Shown: positions 1-13,300 of the stretch, piece after piece | How positions within the stretch are numbered: the stretch's first letter is position 1 | How the letters are laid out: every line of letters starts with the position of its first letter | Assembly: GCA_030141605.1 (NCBI GenBank) | Contig: JAQGDQ010000005.1 | Span: 250,001-310,000 of the forward strand | DNA: 60,000 nucleotides | Direction: 5' to 3' | Source: Tubiluchus corallicola | Taxonomy: Eukaryota > Priapulida > Priapulimorpha > Priapulimorphida > Tubiluchidae | Notes under the pieces: model-generated | What the model was told of the DNA's origin: nothing | The model's input: only the letters and a program-made list of their open reading frames with translations | The model's database searches: none | Made by a program: the position numbers and the translations under genes

Positions 1-954
1 TATTTCTTCAACACGCCAAGCAAGGAGAGTGGCATGGATTTTATAAAACATTTTGCAACATTTGAATGTGTTCGATAAAATTGCACGGGAGTATCAACAG
101 AAAAATCTGAACGTACTTATTAGGCGGTGACGCGAACTTTGATCAGCAAATTGAATCTGGTTTATAGGGACGATATGATTATGTAGTTTCTCAGTTGATT
201 CTTTGAACTTGTCAAAATGACCAGAGTAAATCGTTTCTCAAAGACTGAAGTCAAAATTGCCGTAGTTACCCTTGGAATTTTCGAATTACTAGCAGCAACA
301 GTGAACATCCAAACACCGGGAGGTTTTTGTATAGGCATTTGTGTTTAAATTACATGTAGTACAAAAGGAGTGCAAATGAAATTGTTTAATTTAGAATTTA
401 GAATTTTATTTTATTCCAAGCATTCAAGTGCTGAAAAGAACGTACAAAAGTGCAGGTGAACAAAAGTAAGTAATAAAAGAATATTATAAAAACACATTTG
501 CATTACATGCGTCAAAAGCAAGAAATTATGTCTAACATCACTTTAATAACTTGTATGATATAATCACTTGCCAATCCATTTTACACTTTTTTGCTACATT
601 CTAAACGATATCAAAACAAGCAATCAAATAAACTTGCTTAAATTATTAAAAGAACTGATACATAGCAGCAGCAGTGATTAATAACAAATTTACTGTTCAA
701 ATAATTAACTACAACAAATAAAGTTAACAGTTCACAATTTTGCCGAGCAAGAAGCATTTATGGCTTATTAATGTCATCAGAAATAACCCACAGTAATATT
801 AATAAAACATATTAGAAAATATCCACTTACGCGTACAGCAACAGATGACAATTTAACCGTTAGTGTATTAAAAAGAAAAAGGTCGGAAAATAAACAAACA
901 TATAATATAGACACTTTATAATATCTGCATATATGTAATGTGTCTGTATTATGT

Positions 955-1003
955 GGTGTATATATATATATACCATACTTTATATATATATATATATATA
1001 TAC
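955..1003. repeat. (TA)n microsatellite
   Basis: Two TA runs separated by CCATACTT. Confidence 0.95.
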
Positions 1004-1217
1004 TCCTAAAAATTTTGTAGTCTTTACTTTTCCATAATTTCACCATCAGTTTGCGCAGAAGACATCTGAATTGTACTATTGCCAGAAAAAATGATAAATT
1101 TGGTTTTCTAGTGTTCAGTGAACATTGTTTTCGGTAGCAATCATTTCATTGACGAAGTGAGTATTTTTGTAAAAAATGCTACTCAAAAGAACAAATGTGA
1201 TATATGACATAAATCAT

Positions 1218-1255
<38 letters not shown>

Positions 1256-1258
1256 TAA
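1218..1258. repeat. (TA)n microsatellite
   Basis: Nearly uninterrupted TA run. Confidence 0.95.
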
Positions 1259-1594
1259 AAGAAAAAATATAGGACCTAGTATTGAATCTCGGGATACTCC
1301 ATAAACTATTGTTTTAAGAGACGAAGTGGCTGCAATCAATGTTAAATACTACGAATTGCTTCCGAACAGTTAAGTAATTTTCAAACAATTTTCAAACGAT
1401 TTTCAAACGATTATGCCCCGAATACCATAATGAGATAATTTACACAACAACATTTGATGAGTTAAAGTATTAAATGCCAGTATTATAGTAAGTATTGATA
1501 TTAAAGTATTAGTAAGATCAATAAATAGTCCAATGGAAAATTCTTTTTGGTCGACAGTTTCAGTGATAGAATTTACAAGATCTAGAAGGGCCAT

Positions 1595-1605
1595 ATGTAT
1601 GTATG

Positions 1606-1658
<53 letters not shown>

Positions 1659-1687
1659 GTATATATATACATATATATATATATATG
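1595..1687. repeat. (TA)n/(GTATA)n microsatellite
   Basis: TA runs broken at intervals by GTATGT or ACATATAT. A Tyr/Ile-rich minus-strand frame here is an artefact. Confidence 0.95.
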
Positions 1688-4600
1688 TCTCTAAAACCTA
1701 ACTTCTTTTTGTAGAGCATTTTGTTTTTATTCAAAAAATTAAATAACTTATTGCCCATGAGCTTTTCTAATATATTAGAGAAACGAGGAGGATTGATATG
1801 GGTGACATAATTTTGTATGAGATTCTTGTCACTTATTCTATGAAATTCTGAGTTTATCTCGTACTATATCAGAAGAAAATGATAAATCGCAAAATTTAAT
1901 ATGTTTTAACGGTTTTTAAATTAAGTTAATACAACTTTTAACAATATTTTGTGCGATGTCTCATTCCCAGCACTTTTGTTGTTTTTAAATTTCCGCACTA
2001 TGATAATAACTTCTTGCAGGCTAAATTCATTTTTAAGAATCTTTTTGAAATGCGGAATACTGTCATGCTAGCTTGGGCACTTTTTTCTACTAGGCCCGGA
2101 GGATGACAGCATAAATAAACCTATACCAGAATATCGACTGACGAGCTAATTTGTGCTGTTAAGCTTCCGTGTAATTAAAGGTTATATTTGGAATGCGACA
2201 AACAACCTCATTACGGTCAGCACCGGATATAATCGGGAAAATTCGGATGCCTCAAAAATCTCGTTTAAACCGCTACAATGTTCGGCATCTCAAACGTTTG
2301 TGCGTAGATCTTCTCGGAGGCAAATGACTTCAAGATTTACATTCTTTTGTGGAGTCAAGCTGGCACCTTTGCCAAAGCTATGCTAGTGTTTTGTTGCATG
2401 TTTTTTTTAATTCCAATAGCTTTCTAAGGTGTTCACAGACACGCGAACACACTCTCGAGCACACACGAACGAACTCGAAATGAGTATCCAAAATCAGTCT
2501 TAGTTTAGTTATTACCACCAAAATACAGATGCGGATTAAAAGCTCTTTTGTGTAGAACAAAAGAGTATTTTGGTTGTTCGCACTTAATTTGGCAACCGGC
2601 ATTTCCCTCATTTGCTGTTATGTTCCTCAGAGCTCAAAAGCAGTGGCACTGCGTTGTAAAATATAAATATCGGCACAGTTTAGGTTATAACAAAAGCATT
2701 TTGTTAAATGAAGTAGATATCAATAGAACGTTCTAATTTCACTAAGTGGCTATGCATAATTTAAGCACTCTACGTCAAGTAATATAAATATACTCTTGTA
2801 GTATTTGGCCGCCTAAAAATAAACTAGGCGCACCAAGAAAAGAACATATGCACTGCAAATATCTTAATCGCGCCACGGACACCTATTTTGGTTGCATCAC
2901 CCGTCGAGCCAATTACCTCGCCTATATTTACAGTACTATATATACACAAACTACTTATACAATATACAAGTTTTATTTAATACAGATGTGACTAATTTGT
3001 ATTGAGTGGTTTCGCATCAGTTCGATGGAGTCTCGCGATTTTGTGATGTTAGTCAGCGTATTTTCAAAGTGGCTTCCCTGCTGGGATAGGAAGCTTATTT
3101 ACCAGTGACGTCGCTAGGAAGAGGCTGCCGTATAGGGTGAAATTTGGCCTCGTGATAAGGCACGCAGCTACTGTCATATTTATTTTCGGTCTACAGGTTG
3201 TCCTGTAAGTAACCACACCTCCGTTGCCTAAAATCTTTTTGCACTCATCACTGAAATTTTACCGATGGCTATACGCCAAAGGATCCGCACTTTGCGCAGC
3301 CTTCTTTTCTCTTAAAACATTTTCTTTCTTCGTTAACTGTATACTTTAGATTTGTTATTGCATGCACGTGTTTACCGAATAATCAGTATCAGTTAATCGT
3401 GTATACACGATTCATATCTTATATATTATATGTATTATTATGCAATAAAATTTGAATATTATCACGTTGTTTCAAACTCAACTGGCAGGTGAGATGCGTG
3501 TATTAGGGATTTGCAAAAACCATTTCCTTCCAAATAAATACTGCATTTTTACCGAATATTTGTTTAATTTATATATTACAGGCAAAGCGTGAAGTCGGTT
3601 ATTATACAGAATGCCGTGGCATTTTATAGAGTGCCAAAATAAACCAGGTAAAGTGTCTAAAAAGTCACTTTAGACAAAGAGTGTAACTCTTAGATTTTAA
3701 GCTTACTTTTCCTAGGGTTTTTACAGAATGATGAATAAATTTTAGTGCATATGAAAATGAAACAAATGTTCTATTGTTCTAATATAATTTTCCTAAGCAT
3801 TTTATATAATGCCAATCTTATTTTAGGGAATGTATGAAACTGAACAAACTATGCAATGCGCTTGCAAGTTTGTGTGATTCGTTGACTTTCCTCGTACCCA
3901 CGAATTCTGTCGTTCCACTTTTGTAGTGGACAGAGAGAAAGGGGGAAAGAAAGAGGGAGAGAGAAAGAGAGAGAGAGAGAGAAGCAAGCCTCATGGTGTG
4001 CTGTGCATTTTGCATTTCGTAAAGTCTTTCATTCATATGGTGTAATCTTAATCTATTGCGAAAAATACGTTCTCTGTGCATCAAATTTCTATTATTAACT
4101 TCTTCTTCTTCCAGTACCAGTCATAGCATATAAACTATGCACAACAAGCAAAATTATATTTACGCTAACTTTAAGCCTTACATTTAAGATTTTGAATCGC
4201 GGTGCATAGCGCTAAGAACGTTCGTATGCACAAACTTAGGAAGAAAATTGTTCGTAAGAACTTTACTAAATCTGGCTGCACCCTTAATTCCTAGCTGTGG
4301 AAAGTGATCCAAATGACTGAGCAGCATGTAAAGGATAATGGTGTCGTACCTATTGCAAGAAAAAAAACAAAATTTTAACTTAGCTGCTTACTTGAACAGC
4401 TTGCTTAGTTTTCCACATTGACAAAGTCGTTGTACGCATTCATACAATACCTAGGTAATCCGTAGAATAGCTAGGAAAAGTTCGATTCAACACGAATTTT
4501 ATATAAATCGTTAGCTATTGTAAAAAATGGCGGCTAGGTAGTGTGAAAGAATAGCAGCAAAAAATTTAACTACATTGCTGCTTATAGTTTCATAAACGCC

Positions 4601-5195
4601 TTCTAGTAACGCCTCAATGTAGAACGAAATGCATGTAGCTCACAGACTGTAATGAAAGACTGTGTCAGTCGTCTTGGTCATCCCAAAAATCCAAAAGTCA
4701 TCTTTCGCTGATCCAACAAGTGTATAAGTATTGTCAAGCCATAATAGCCAGCAGTCAGTCATAATGAGGCCATTAAGCAAATTGGATTTTCAAACAACTT
4801 CTAAAGCGGTTACCGCGTAATGTTATTAACAATGATGACGTAATTCGACAGACCAGTATATACCGGTTTATTGTGGTCTGGGATAATAAGTTGATATACT
4901 TATACATCTGAAATGTACGACAACATCGTGTAATGTGCGCATTAACTATAAGACTTCTGAGTAAATACTAAATACGCCTTTTCCAGTACAAATGTGAACA
5001 GTAAATATCATTGTCATCCTTATTAATCTGTAGGCACGCAGTAGGCCTAGCAGTCATATAAAATACATTACGTATAACGCAAATATATGTGCAGTTAATG
5101 GAAAATTGCACAATTAAGAAAACAAGTTCGACTCGAACTATTGGTCGAGGGACTCACTGAACTCAAAGTCGTGGATTTGAAATGATGTCAATACC

Positions 5196-5755
5196 GCCAT
5201 TTTGAATTTAAGCGGGCGACTTTTTGGTCGATACAGAATTCGTTATATGTAGAACATTCCTATGGAACATTGGGTTTCATGACGATCTGTTACGAATAGG
5301 TACAGCGGCAGCCTTAGGCCTTTCTGGAAAATGAAATTATTATGCCATCACAATTCAAGCGTCCACCTCCGTCAATCGATCCGAGATTTGTTTTAGTAAT
5401 TTTCTCAAAAGTTTCTTAACAATCCATTACGAATTAGCGTAGTCTTTGGCTTTTTATCTCTAATTTTATCTTTAACACAATGGTGCTATCTCTGCCATGT
5501 TGAATTCAACATAGTGGATCGCAAATCCGACTCCGTCAGTCGATGCAGAGCTCATCCTAGTATATTCCTGTACAGTTTCGTGACAATCCATTGCGATTTG
5601 GCGGAACCTTAGGCTTTTTCCGAAAATACTGTTATCGCCCGTCATCTTGAATTCAAAATAGGTGACTGAAAATCCGGCTCAGTCATTCGATGCGGAATTC
5701 GTTCTAGTATATCTGAAAAATGTTTCGTGACAATCCGTCACGAACCCTCGACTTT
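5196..5755. repeat. ~148-bp tandem repeat, about 4 diverged units
   Basis: Units begin near 5196, 5344, 5494 and 5641, each with a GCCAT(C/T)TTGAATTCAA-like motif. Within the units TCGATGCGGAATTCGTTCTA, TTTCGTGACAATCCATTACG and CTTAGGCTTTTTCCGAAAAT-like blocks recur in the same order. Periods are 148, 150 and 147 bp. The last unit is cut short by the CAA microsatellite. Confidence 0.8.
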
Positions 5756-5773
5756 TTTTTCAAAAGACCATTC

Positions 5774-5775
<2 letters not shown>

Positions 5776-5808
<33 letters not shown>

Positions 5809-5855
5809 AACGACAACGCCAACTACAACAACAACAAAACAAAACAAAAACAACA
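5776..5855. repeat. (CAA)n microsatellite, interrupted
   Basis: Eleven or so pure ACA units, followed by interrupted CAA/CAAAA units. The Cys-rich minus-strand frame here is a repeat artefact. Confidence 0.95.
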
Positions 5856-6964
5856 ACGTCTAGCTGAGTAGTGACAAAAAAGAAACGACGTTTCAAACCA
5901 TCACTGTGGTACAAAACTTTTTTGTGCATCTAAATACAAACAACTTTTTCAGAGTTGGTACAAAGTCATCAAAACCAAAACCTATCGAGAACAAACATTT
6001 TCAGTAACTTTTATTTTAAAAAATACATATTTACATAAAGGGCCTCTAGTTGAAGGCAAAGTTTTAACCTATTTATAAATAAACATAAACCGACACACTA
6101 ATGATACAATAATGACTAAATGCCGCTCAGGCACTGAAACGATTCTACCAAAAGTGCCAAAATTATTATAAACTGAAATATACATCTGTGGCTGTTAAAA
6201 TTTCTAGTCACGAGCAGCGTAAGAACATCAGAACTTTCGAGAATAGAGAGTGTTGTCACAGATGGCTACTTAAGTGAATGGTTGTCACCCGCAGTGATAA
6301 ATTCAATCACAAGAAAAATGATTTATGCAGCGTTGTATATTTTTATGAAATTTTTACAGTTGAGGCAATACACCAACGCTAGTTTAGAAATTTTGGGATT
6401 CAAAGAATTTTTTGCAAGCTTTACTTATTTGCACTGCATCATGTGCTGATATGAATATGAGTAAAAATTACGCAACTTACGTTGACTGAAGGCTGAAGAA
6501 ACTTGCTGATGTGGTTTCTCTGAATACATCTTTTTGCCATGTCGCATGTCTTCTAAACTTAAAAGCGTTCACTCAAAAGATGAAAAAACACAGAGAAAAG
6601 AAAAAATCAAAATGAAATAATTGTTAAAATCATCAAAGTCACGATTTTGAGCCTGGAATTTTCGTGGGTAAATAATTAACTATTATAATCATAATATCAA
6701 GATTATTGTTAATGATATCACATACCTACAATTAATTAAATTGACAAACCCACACTTAAAATACTGTCAAACTGCTGCCTCCAATGGAAAATCACAATAA
6801 ATACAGACAGAATTAAAGAATAAAAGCCTCACGTCTTCTAATGTACTAACAGCTGAACTAATAAACTATAATTTACCATGAAAATTACAATATTAATTAT
6901 AATTCCTGTATCATTTTACGGCAACGCAATCTGAGAACCATGTACTGAATTTGCTATTAGAGAT

Positions 6965-7140
6965 GAAGTTTCGACTGCCTTAACCACTGGGAGACGCAAT
7001 GGCCTAGTTGTATAAGGCGTCTGCAATGCAAGCAGAAGGTCCATAGTTCAAAGCCAAGCAGCTGCAGTAACACGGCTTTACATTTTTTGTCTTTCAAGTT
7101 TGCTATCAAAATTTAACTAGTTGTGAGTTTCTAACATCAT
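6965..7140 (+). repeat. tRNA-derived SINE-like repeat, copy 1
   Basis: Contains a polymerase III A-box-like ATGGCCTAGTTGTATAAGG followed by GCGTCTGCAATGCAAGCAGA and a B-box-like GGTCCATAGTTCAAAGCC, as in a tRNA head. A tail with CATTTTTTGTCTTTCAAGTTTG and ...TTGTGAGTTTCTAACATCA follows. The tail and head recur at 15.2-15.6 kb in both orientations, so it is a dispersed family and not a single tRNA gene. Confidence 0.7.
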
Positions 7141-7604
7141 AATAATAATCTTGATATTAAGATTATAAAAATTAATCATCAAAGTCATTACAATAACTTT
7201 TATTAATGATCAGTATCAGTAACATAATTATAGCCTCTATAGGGCTTACATCAATAAAAGTAATATATAATATATGCATTTATGTAATAATGTTTGCTAA
7301 GGCACCTTAGGCATCTGTGTCAGTCAGGAGAAATTCCACATCATAGCCATAAGAGAGGATGTAAAGGAACATAATTTTCTTTAATTTTTTCATTTATCTG
7401 TTATTATATAATTATGTTTAGTAGCCAAAAACACGCAAAAACTTCGAACGCATAATCAGAATTTAACTGAAATCGCAAAAACATATATCTTATAGTGCAT
7501 TGAGCGGGCAAAAGGTTGAAAAAATTCTGCGTTTGGCGAACTTTGGTGGCAAAATGCTGCGGACTAAAACGTCCAATATCAAACGCCAAACGCACTATAC
7601 CCAC

Positions 7605-7628
7605 ATTACTAGCTAGTAGTAGTACTAA

Positions 7629-7671
<43 letters not shown>

Positions 7672-7690
7672 TGCAGTAGTGCTGGCGGCA
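7605..7690. repeat. (TAG)n microsatellite
   Basis: About 15 TAG units with short interruptions at both ends. It produces poly-Ser and poly-Leu open frames that are not genes. Confidence 0.95.
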
Positions 7691-8559
7691 GTGCGTGGCA
7701 GCAGCAGAAGCTGCAGGAGTAGTAGTCATAAATCTTAGCAGCAGCAAGTTTCGAAAACAAAATCTTTTGTCTTTCTTGTGCACATTGCATTGGACATGTC
7801 TACACCATCATTCAATCACGAATGCAGGTTGCGCGCATACAGACATCCCCGTCCCCTCTCCCACCCACACACACGCACCCGCGCATACACGCATAAGCGC
7901 ACACCAAGGCCATTTTGCTCATCACCGAGACACGTAGGTCTAAACTCATTTCCTAAATGGTTTTATGGGCATGGTTCATCGCCGCGCTACAAAACTTGTA
8001 ATTATTTGTCATTTCCCCGGCTCCCACTTTCCATTAGTTTGCATGCGATGCTTTAAAACTACCAGTATAATAACCTTAATGGGTATGAATGCAATGACGA
8101 CGAGGACATCATTGTAGAAATTTATATATTCGAAAAATTTCTCTTTTTGTAACAAAATAAAGCCATTAATTTCCGTTGTCGTTACCTCCACTGAAAATTC
8201 CATTTTGATCTTAATGTCTTGTGCTGACAGAATTCAGAGAGGACTATAATATAGCGGAATGCTAAAATAATGCACAACTATGCTGCAGTAGTGTATGCAA
8301 TTAGTGTGAAAACTTTCGGCTAAAAATCAGTACTAAACAAAACAAAACCTAAGATATATCAACAGCAGCATGGAACAAAGAAATTCACATACAAAGAAAT
8401 CTTATATTAGGCACACGAGACATTTTATATAAAGATGGCAGCAAAGTCCTTGGTACTTTTTAGACCTAAAAGATCTAAAATTTTATGAGCGGCAAGAGAG
8501 AATTGCATGGCATCGGTGGATGGCTGTTAAACAGTGTTGCTGCAAATACAATGACACAG

Positions 8560-8835
8560 GGTTCCCCACCATATTGAACTCATTTAAAACTACTACGTGA
8601 CTTATAATACTGTACGGCAGTGCTGATTGGATGACCATTAATAATGCCGACAAGGTTAATGACCTTATACATGATATATATAAAATAAAATCTTCATCCA
8701 TCTAGAGAAAAGTTAAAATTGATATGCGGATTACCTCCACCGGACATTTTAGCAGAGAGGATATCCATTAAGTTTATACAAAATATTAAACGAAGCCAAT
8801 TCAGACATTGTGAAACAGAAAGTATTCTAACGGGA
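8560..8835 (+). mobile_element. Decayed LINE fragment (reverse transcriptase C-terminal region)
   Basis: One plus frame gives LIILYGSADWMTINNADKVN, resembling the ILLYGSE.W block after the reverse transcriptase thumb. After a stop and frame change another frame gives LKLICGLPPPDILAERISIK, resembling the AGIPPIDLLxEER block that follows in several LINE clades. Stops and frameshifts show that it is dead. Clade cannot be assigned. Confidence 0.45.
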
Positions 8836-11800
8836 CAATTTTTCAGGGGTTGAAAACAGACGATTGCCATTATCAACATGAATTATATATGCTTACTGTA
8901 AAAACCAAACAGCATTTAAGCCGGAATGCACGTCTAAGAACTACGTCTCTTGCTGATAGCTACCATCGTATTCTAAAATACTCGAAAATAAACAAGAGCT
9001 CCTACATTTCCCAGAGGTGGTACAATCGTTTGCAAAATGGGCAACAACAGTTAAGGCGGCAACAAATGACTCATTGAACCATGTGATATCTCGAGGCACC
9101 ACTTGATCTTCAAAACATTTAATAAACAAATGTAAAAAATACAACATTAAGAGATTGCTAAGATTGGAGAAAAATTTAAAAAGAAAATTAAAAATCAAAG
9201 TGTATAATGACTTCTGAGACGCTTTATATATAGTAGGACTACGCAGATAAAACACCGCTCTGTCACAAAATAAGAAGCCACCTTGTTATTTAACAGAAAA
9301 GAACGCAATTTTAATTAGCAGCCGAAATCACGCAGGCAATGCAGCTATTTTCAATTATTAACAAAAATTAACAATTCTTTGAAAGATTGAAAGTAAATTT
9401 TTATATAGCTCATATAATTGAAATAAAGGAAACCGCTTTCTTGTAATTAAATTTCCGGGCATCTTGCGAGTCCGGTTTCAACCTAGCCTTACTGCTGCAC
9501 CACTCGTGTCACCTCATTTTAGCCGAAAGCCACACGAAGCAATTTAAATACGAATCCAATGAAATGATGGTTCTCTACTTTATTTATCTGTACTTATAAG
9601 TCTATTGTAGCGTGGTTTTTTCCCTAAATTTCTCTGCTTTTTAGCTTACTCGAGTAGTGTTTCTTCTGTTGTGTTTTAACTTTTTTGTCAGTTATCTTCT
9701 GTCTGACTGTTCTGCTTCCAGCGCACGTGTCTGTTTTTTTTTCAAATCATTCCATTGGTAGACTTTTTTCCATTTGCCTTACGCCCCGCAGTCCCCTTCC
9801 TAATTGTCTGTTAGTCACTTTTTTCTCTAAACGTATTCTTTAGTTGTCGGTTTACTGATTGATTTAAATTTTTCATTCGATAGTCCTTTCCGTCTCGCAT
9901 GGGTTTCTTGCTTTTTCTCTACGATTCTGTTATCTTGATGCTACGTGAAAACGCAATTTGTGTTGAATGCTTTTAGATATACTTTGGAAAATTCTGAAAC
10001 TTTTTTCTTAATGGTTCGTTTTCCGTCTTTCTTGTTTGCCTTTCTCAAATAGTGCACTTTTGTACGTGGTAAGTTGTTGAATGTTGGTTGGAGAATTGTA
10101 AATCAACCACAATAATTAAACCAGAAAACTAATTATAGGTTTATACTACTGGTCCCCGACTTATAGATTATCGTATTTATAAATCCCACGATTCATAGAC
10201 TACATAAAAGCGTCAAGAGTTAATCCCTCCTTAATCCATTAATATTAATATCTAAATACAAGCATAAAGGGCATATGTCAAAGAATCAATCGGCCAGCGA
10301 TTAACAGGATAGTACAACGTCAACAATAATAATGTTGATCAAGTTACTGTTCGATTGCATTTCGAAACAGTTAATTAAAAAAACATACGCCTACTCCTCC
10401 TCCACATTAATTTAACAGCTTGGTTCTTGTTGGCATTGAATTTTGGTGGATAGTAACACCGAGAATGGCTCAAATAACCTAGTTATACTTTAAAGGTATT
10501 AGTCACATTCCGCAATGAAGAAAAAAGAAAACACAACCATACGCTTTGAGCTTACATATTTTCTGTTTCACAGAACAATACTTTTCGTTAAGCCTATCCG
10601 ATGATAACTCAGTTTACTTTTCTACCTTTTCAGTAACTCGCCACAAACGCTTGCATAGACTTTGCCAAACATGACTCGAAACTTTTCAGTTAGAAAGTGC
10701 GATTTTAACTCGGCGCTGTTGTGACATTTTGTGCTTTTCGCTAAGTGTGTTGTTAGAGTGCTCTCCTTTTTAGTTGTTACATGATTTTTTTATTAACTGC
10801 ATCTATTCTTGTCAATCAGAATTATTTCTTTATTACACGCCAGTGTAAGTTTATAACTAGTTTTCCAAGTATATTTCATAAAATGAATAAAATATTAATA
10901 TCATTAGCAGTTAATTTCCGCCGTTGGCATTAGTCTTGTATGTATCCCATGCGTTGGTCTCAGTAAACGGTTTCCATAGTTTAATTACGATTAGGGATAA
11001 CTGCTTTACTACTCTGTGTCATGTCCTTTGGACGTGATAGGGCACACCCTAAACACCATGTTTTACGCATCCAGCAACCCAATCACAGATCCGTGCATCT
11101 TATACAACATCCCAATGCTCATGTCTCCTTATTATGTGTGTTATAAAAATTCATATGCCATTGCGCGAGCTTCATGACTTATGTACAGCGGCCTAGCTAG
11201 GCATGTCTCGCATTAGTCTTTGCGTGTCACATGTCACACGTGCTGTAGTATGCACGTATCTAAATAACATCTTATGTGCCTTTTCATGACGTGCCGTAAC
11301 CTACGTCTGGTTTTACGTTTATTATTAGTGTAGTCTCATACTTACCAAGGTCTCAAGTGAAAGGCCTACAAATCACAAACCGCTTGCAAATACCACACTC
11401 CACTGACTTCAGTTTTTTGGTTATGATGGTGACAACCTGGCAACTAGGAATTATTCTAAAATGTGTCCAGAATAGATATTTTTCTCTGGTTCCCCATTTC
11501 TTAAGCGTATGTGTTGTCCGCACGGGTACTATTATGGACCAATAGGAACTTGTATGTAGGCTCCCTGTGTTCCCTGTCATTCGCTCCATGTGTTCCAAGG
11601 CCATTAATCATACCACCAAATAAAAATCCACATATAAGTTCCTGTTCATTCTTAATAATCAAATGAAAACATGCGTGTAAGTACCTATTCGTGCCAAATA
11701 GTAAGCAAGTGTCTATCTGTGAACGTTTTGGCGTTAAAAGCCTCCAAAGTGCAAGACTATTCTTAACATTTTAGTGTCCCTGGACAGCCGGCCAAAATTC

Positions 11801-12949
11801 AAAATTTTATAAAAATGCCCAAAACGCTGTTAGAATGACCTACAGAATCATTCCTGAAAATTTGGCAGCTGTATCCGGTCAGTATTCTTTTTCGGCTAAC
11901 AGCCGGACTAACAATGAAACTTTCATCAAATTTTTCTTATTTTCCTTTCATAAAATTCTGACGAAATTTTGTTCATCATAAGTGAACAATACATCAAGAA
12001 TATAACGCGCTCGACCTGGGTTACTAAGAGTTTACGTTTATTTATTAATCAACACCAACCTGATACTCTTCGCAAGTTTTAAGGAAACAACATTACACTT
12101 GGCTCTGAGGTCTACAATTGAAGTCTGAACCCACAGCCCCAGAAATACAAACTTACGATCGCAAGAAATGAAATATTACAAAGCACGAGCGGGACAACAT
12201 TACAGTCAGGTATATTGAACATAAAGTTGGGATGATATTCTGCGGGGGTGTATAAGATGTAGTAAAATATCAATAAACCAGCCGCTGAAATAATGTCACA
12301 CAACAATCCCAGAGGAGAAAATCGGCAAAAGCTCGAAAACAACGAAACGGAGTGGAGAATTGTGTGTTTTGTGCTGCAGAATTGCCTATTTTACCAAAGA
12401 GAGTAAAAAAGTAAAATTGCAAAGTAGCAGCTTAAAGGGGAACAGGGCTCAGTTTCTAATGTATAAAATATTGAAAGAGAACGCGTTTATTTTTTTTAAC
12501 GTTCACGCCCAGTACTGCATTTCGCCATTCGCTAGTTAGATAGACACAGCGGCAGAGCCTCTGAAATTGTAAAAAGCAGGCGCTGTACCTCTTAGTTTTT
12601 TCTAACGTAGCAACACATTTGTGGTGAAATCGCATGATCACGCAGCGTTAGAAGCTTTGAATTTAAATTTTTATGCATAATTTTGACTAGTTTTTATGGA
12701 TCACAGTTAATGCTATACGGTAGCATTGTAACTCAATTTTCGCTTTCGCAAACACGTTCAACACGTTTGTGGACTGTTTCTGCACTTAAAAACTAGGTTC
12801 AGTTCTGACGTCGTCACCACGAGCTCACTGGCTGTTAATTAAGTTTTTAAAGTATTATTTAATTATCAATTACACTTAGGCATTATTATAAGCGTTAAAA
12901 TAGAGCAGGTATGAAAAATCATCCTGTTGTCCTTTAACATTTCTACGAT
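8836..12949. other. No gene seen; noncoding DNA
   Basis: Only short frames. The minus-strand 104-codon frame at 8941-9255 has no recognisable domain and may overlap more LINE debris. One possible tRNA-like B-box (GGTTGAAACC on the minus strand near 9,475) and the weak pogo terminus at 10,148 are the only structures noticed. Confidence 0.65.
10148..10210 (+). repeat. Possible solo pogo-type terminus
   Basis: CTGGTCCCCGACTTATAGATTA is followed by CGTATTTATAAATCCCA and CGATTCATAGACTACA, i.e. three imperfect repeats of a CGACTTATAGA-like motif after a CTGGTCCCC end. Low confidence. Confidence 0.3.

Positions 12950-13300
<351 letters not shown>

Larger units (their letters stand above)
1..5195. 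other. No gene seen; AT-rich noncoding DNA
   Basis: Apart from the listed TA microsatellites and a short GA run (about 3,940-3,982), all frames are short (under 90 codons), low in complexity or without family resemblance. No splice-linked coding series was recognised. Confidence 0.7.

Noticed and set aside
8941-9255. 104-codon minus frame
   Set aside because: No recognisable domain; adjacent to decayed LINE sequence on the other strand, so a chance frame is more likely.
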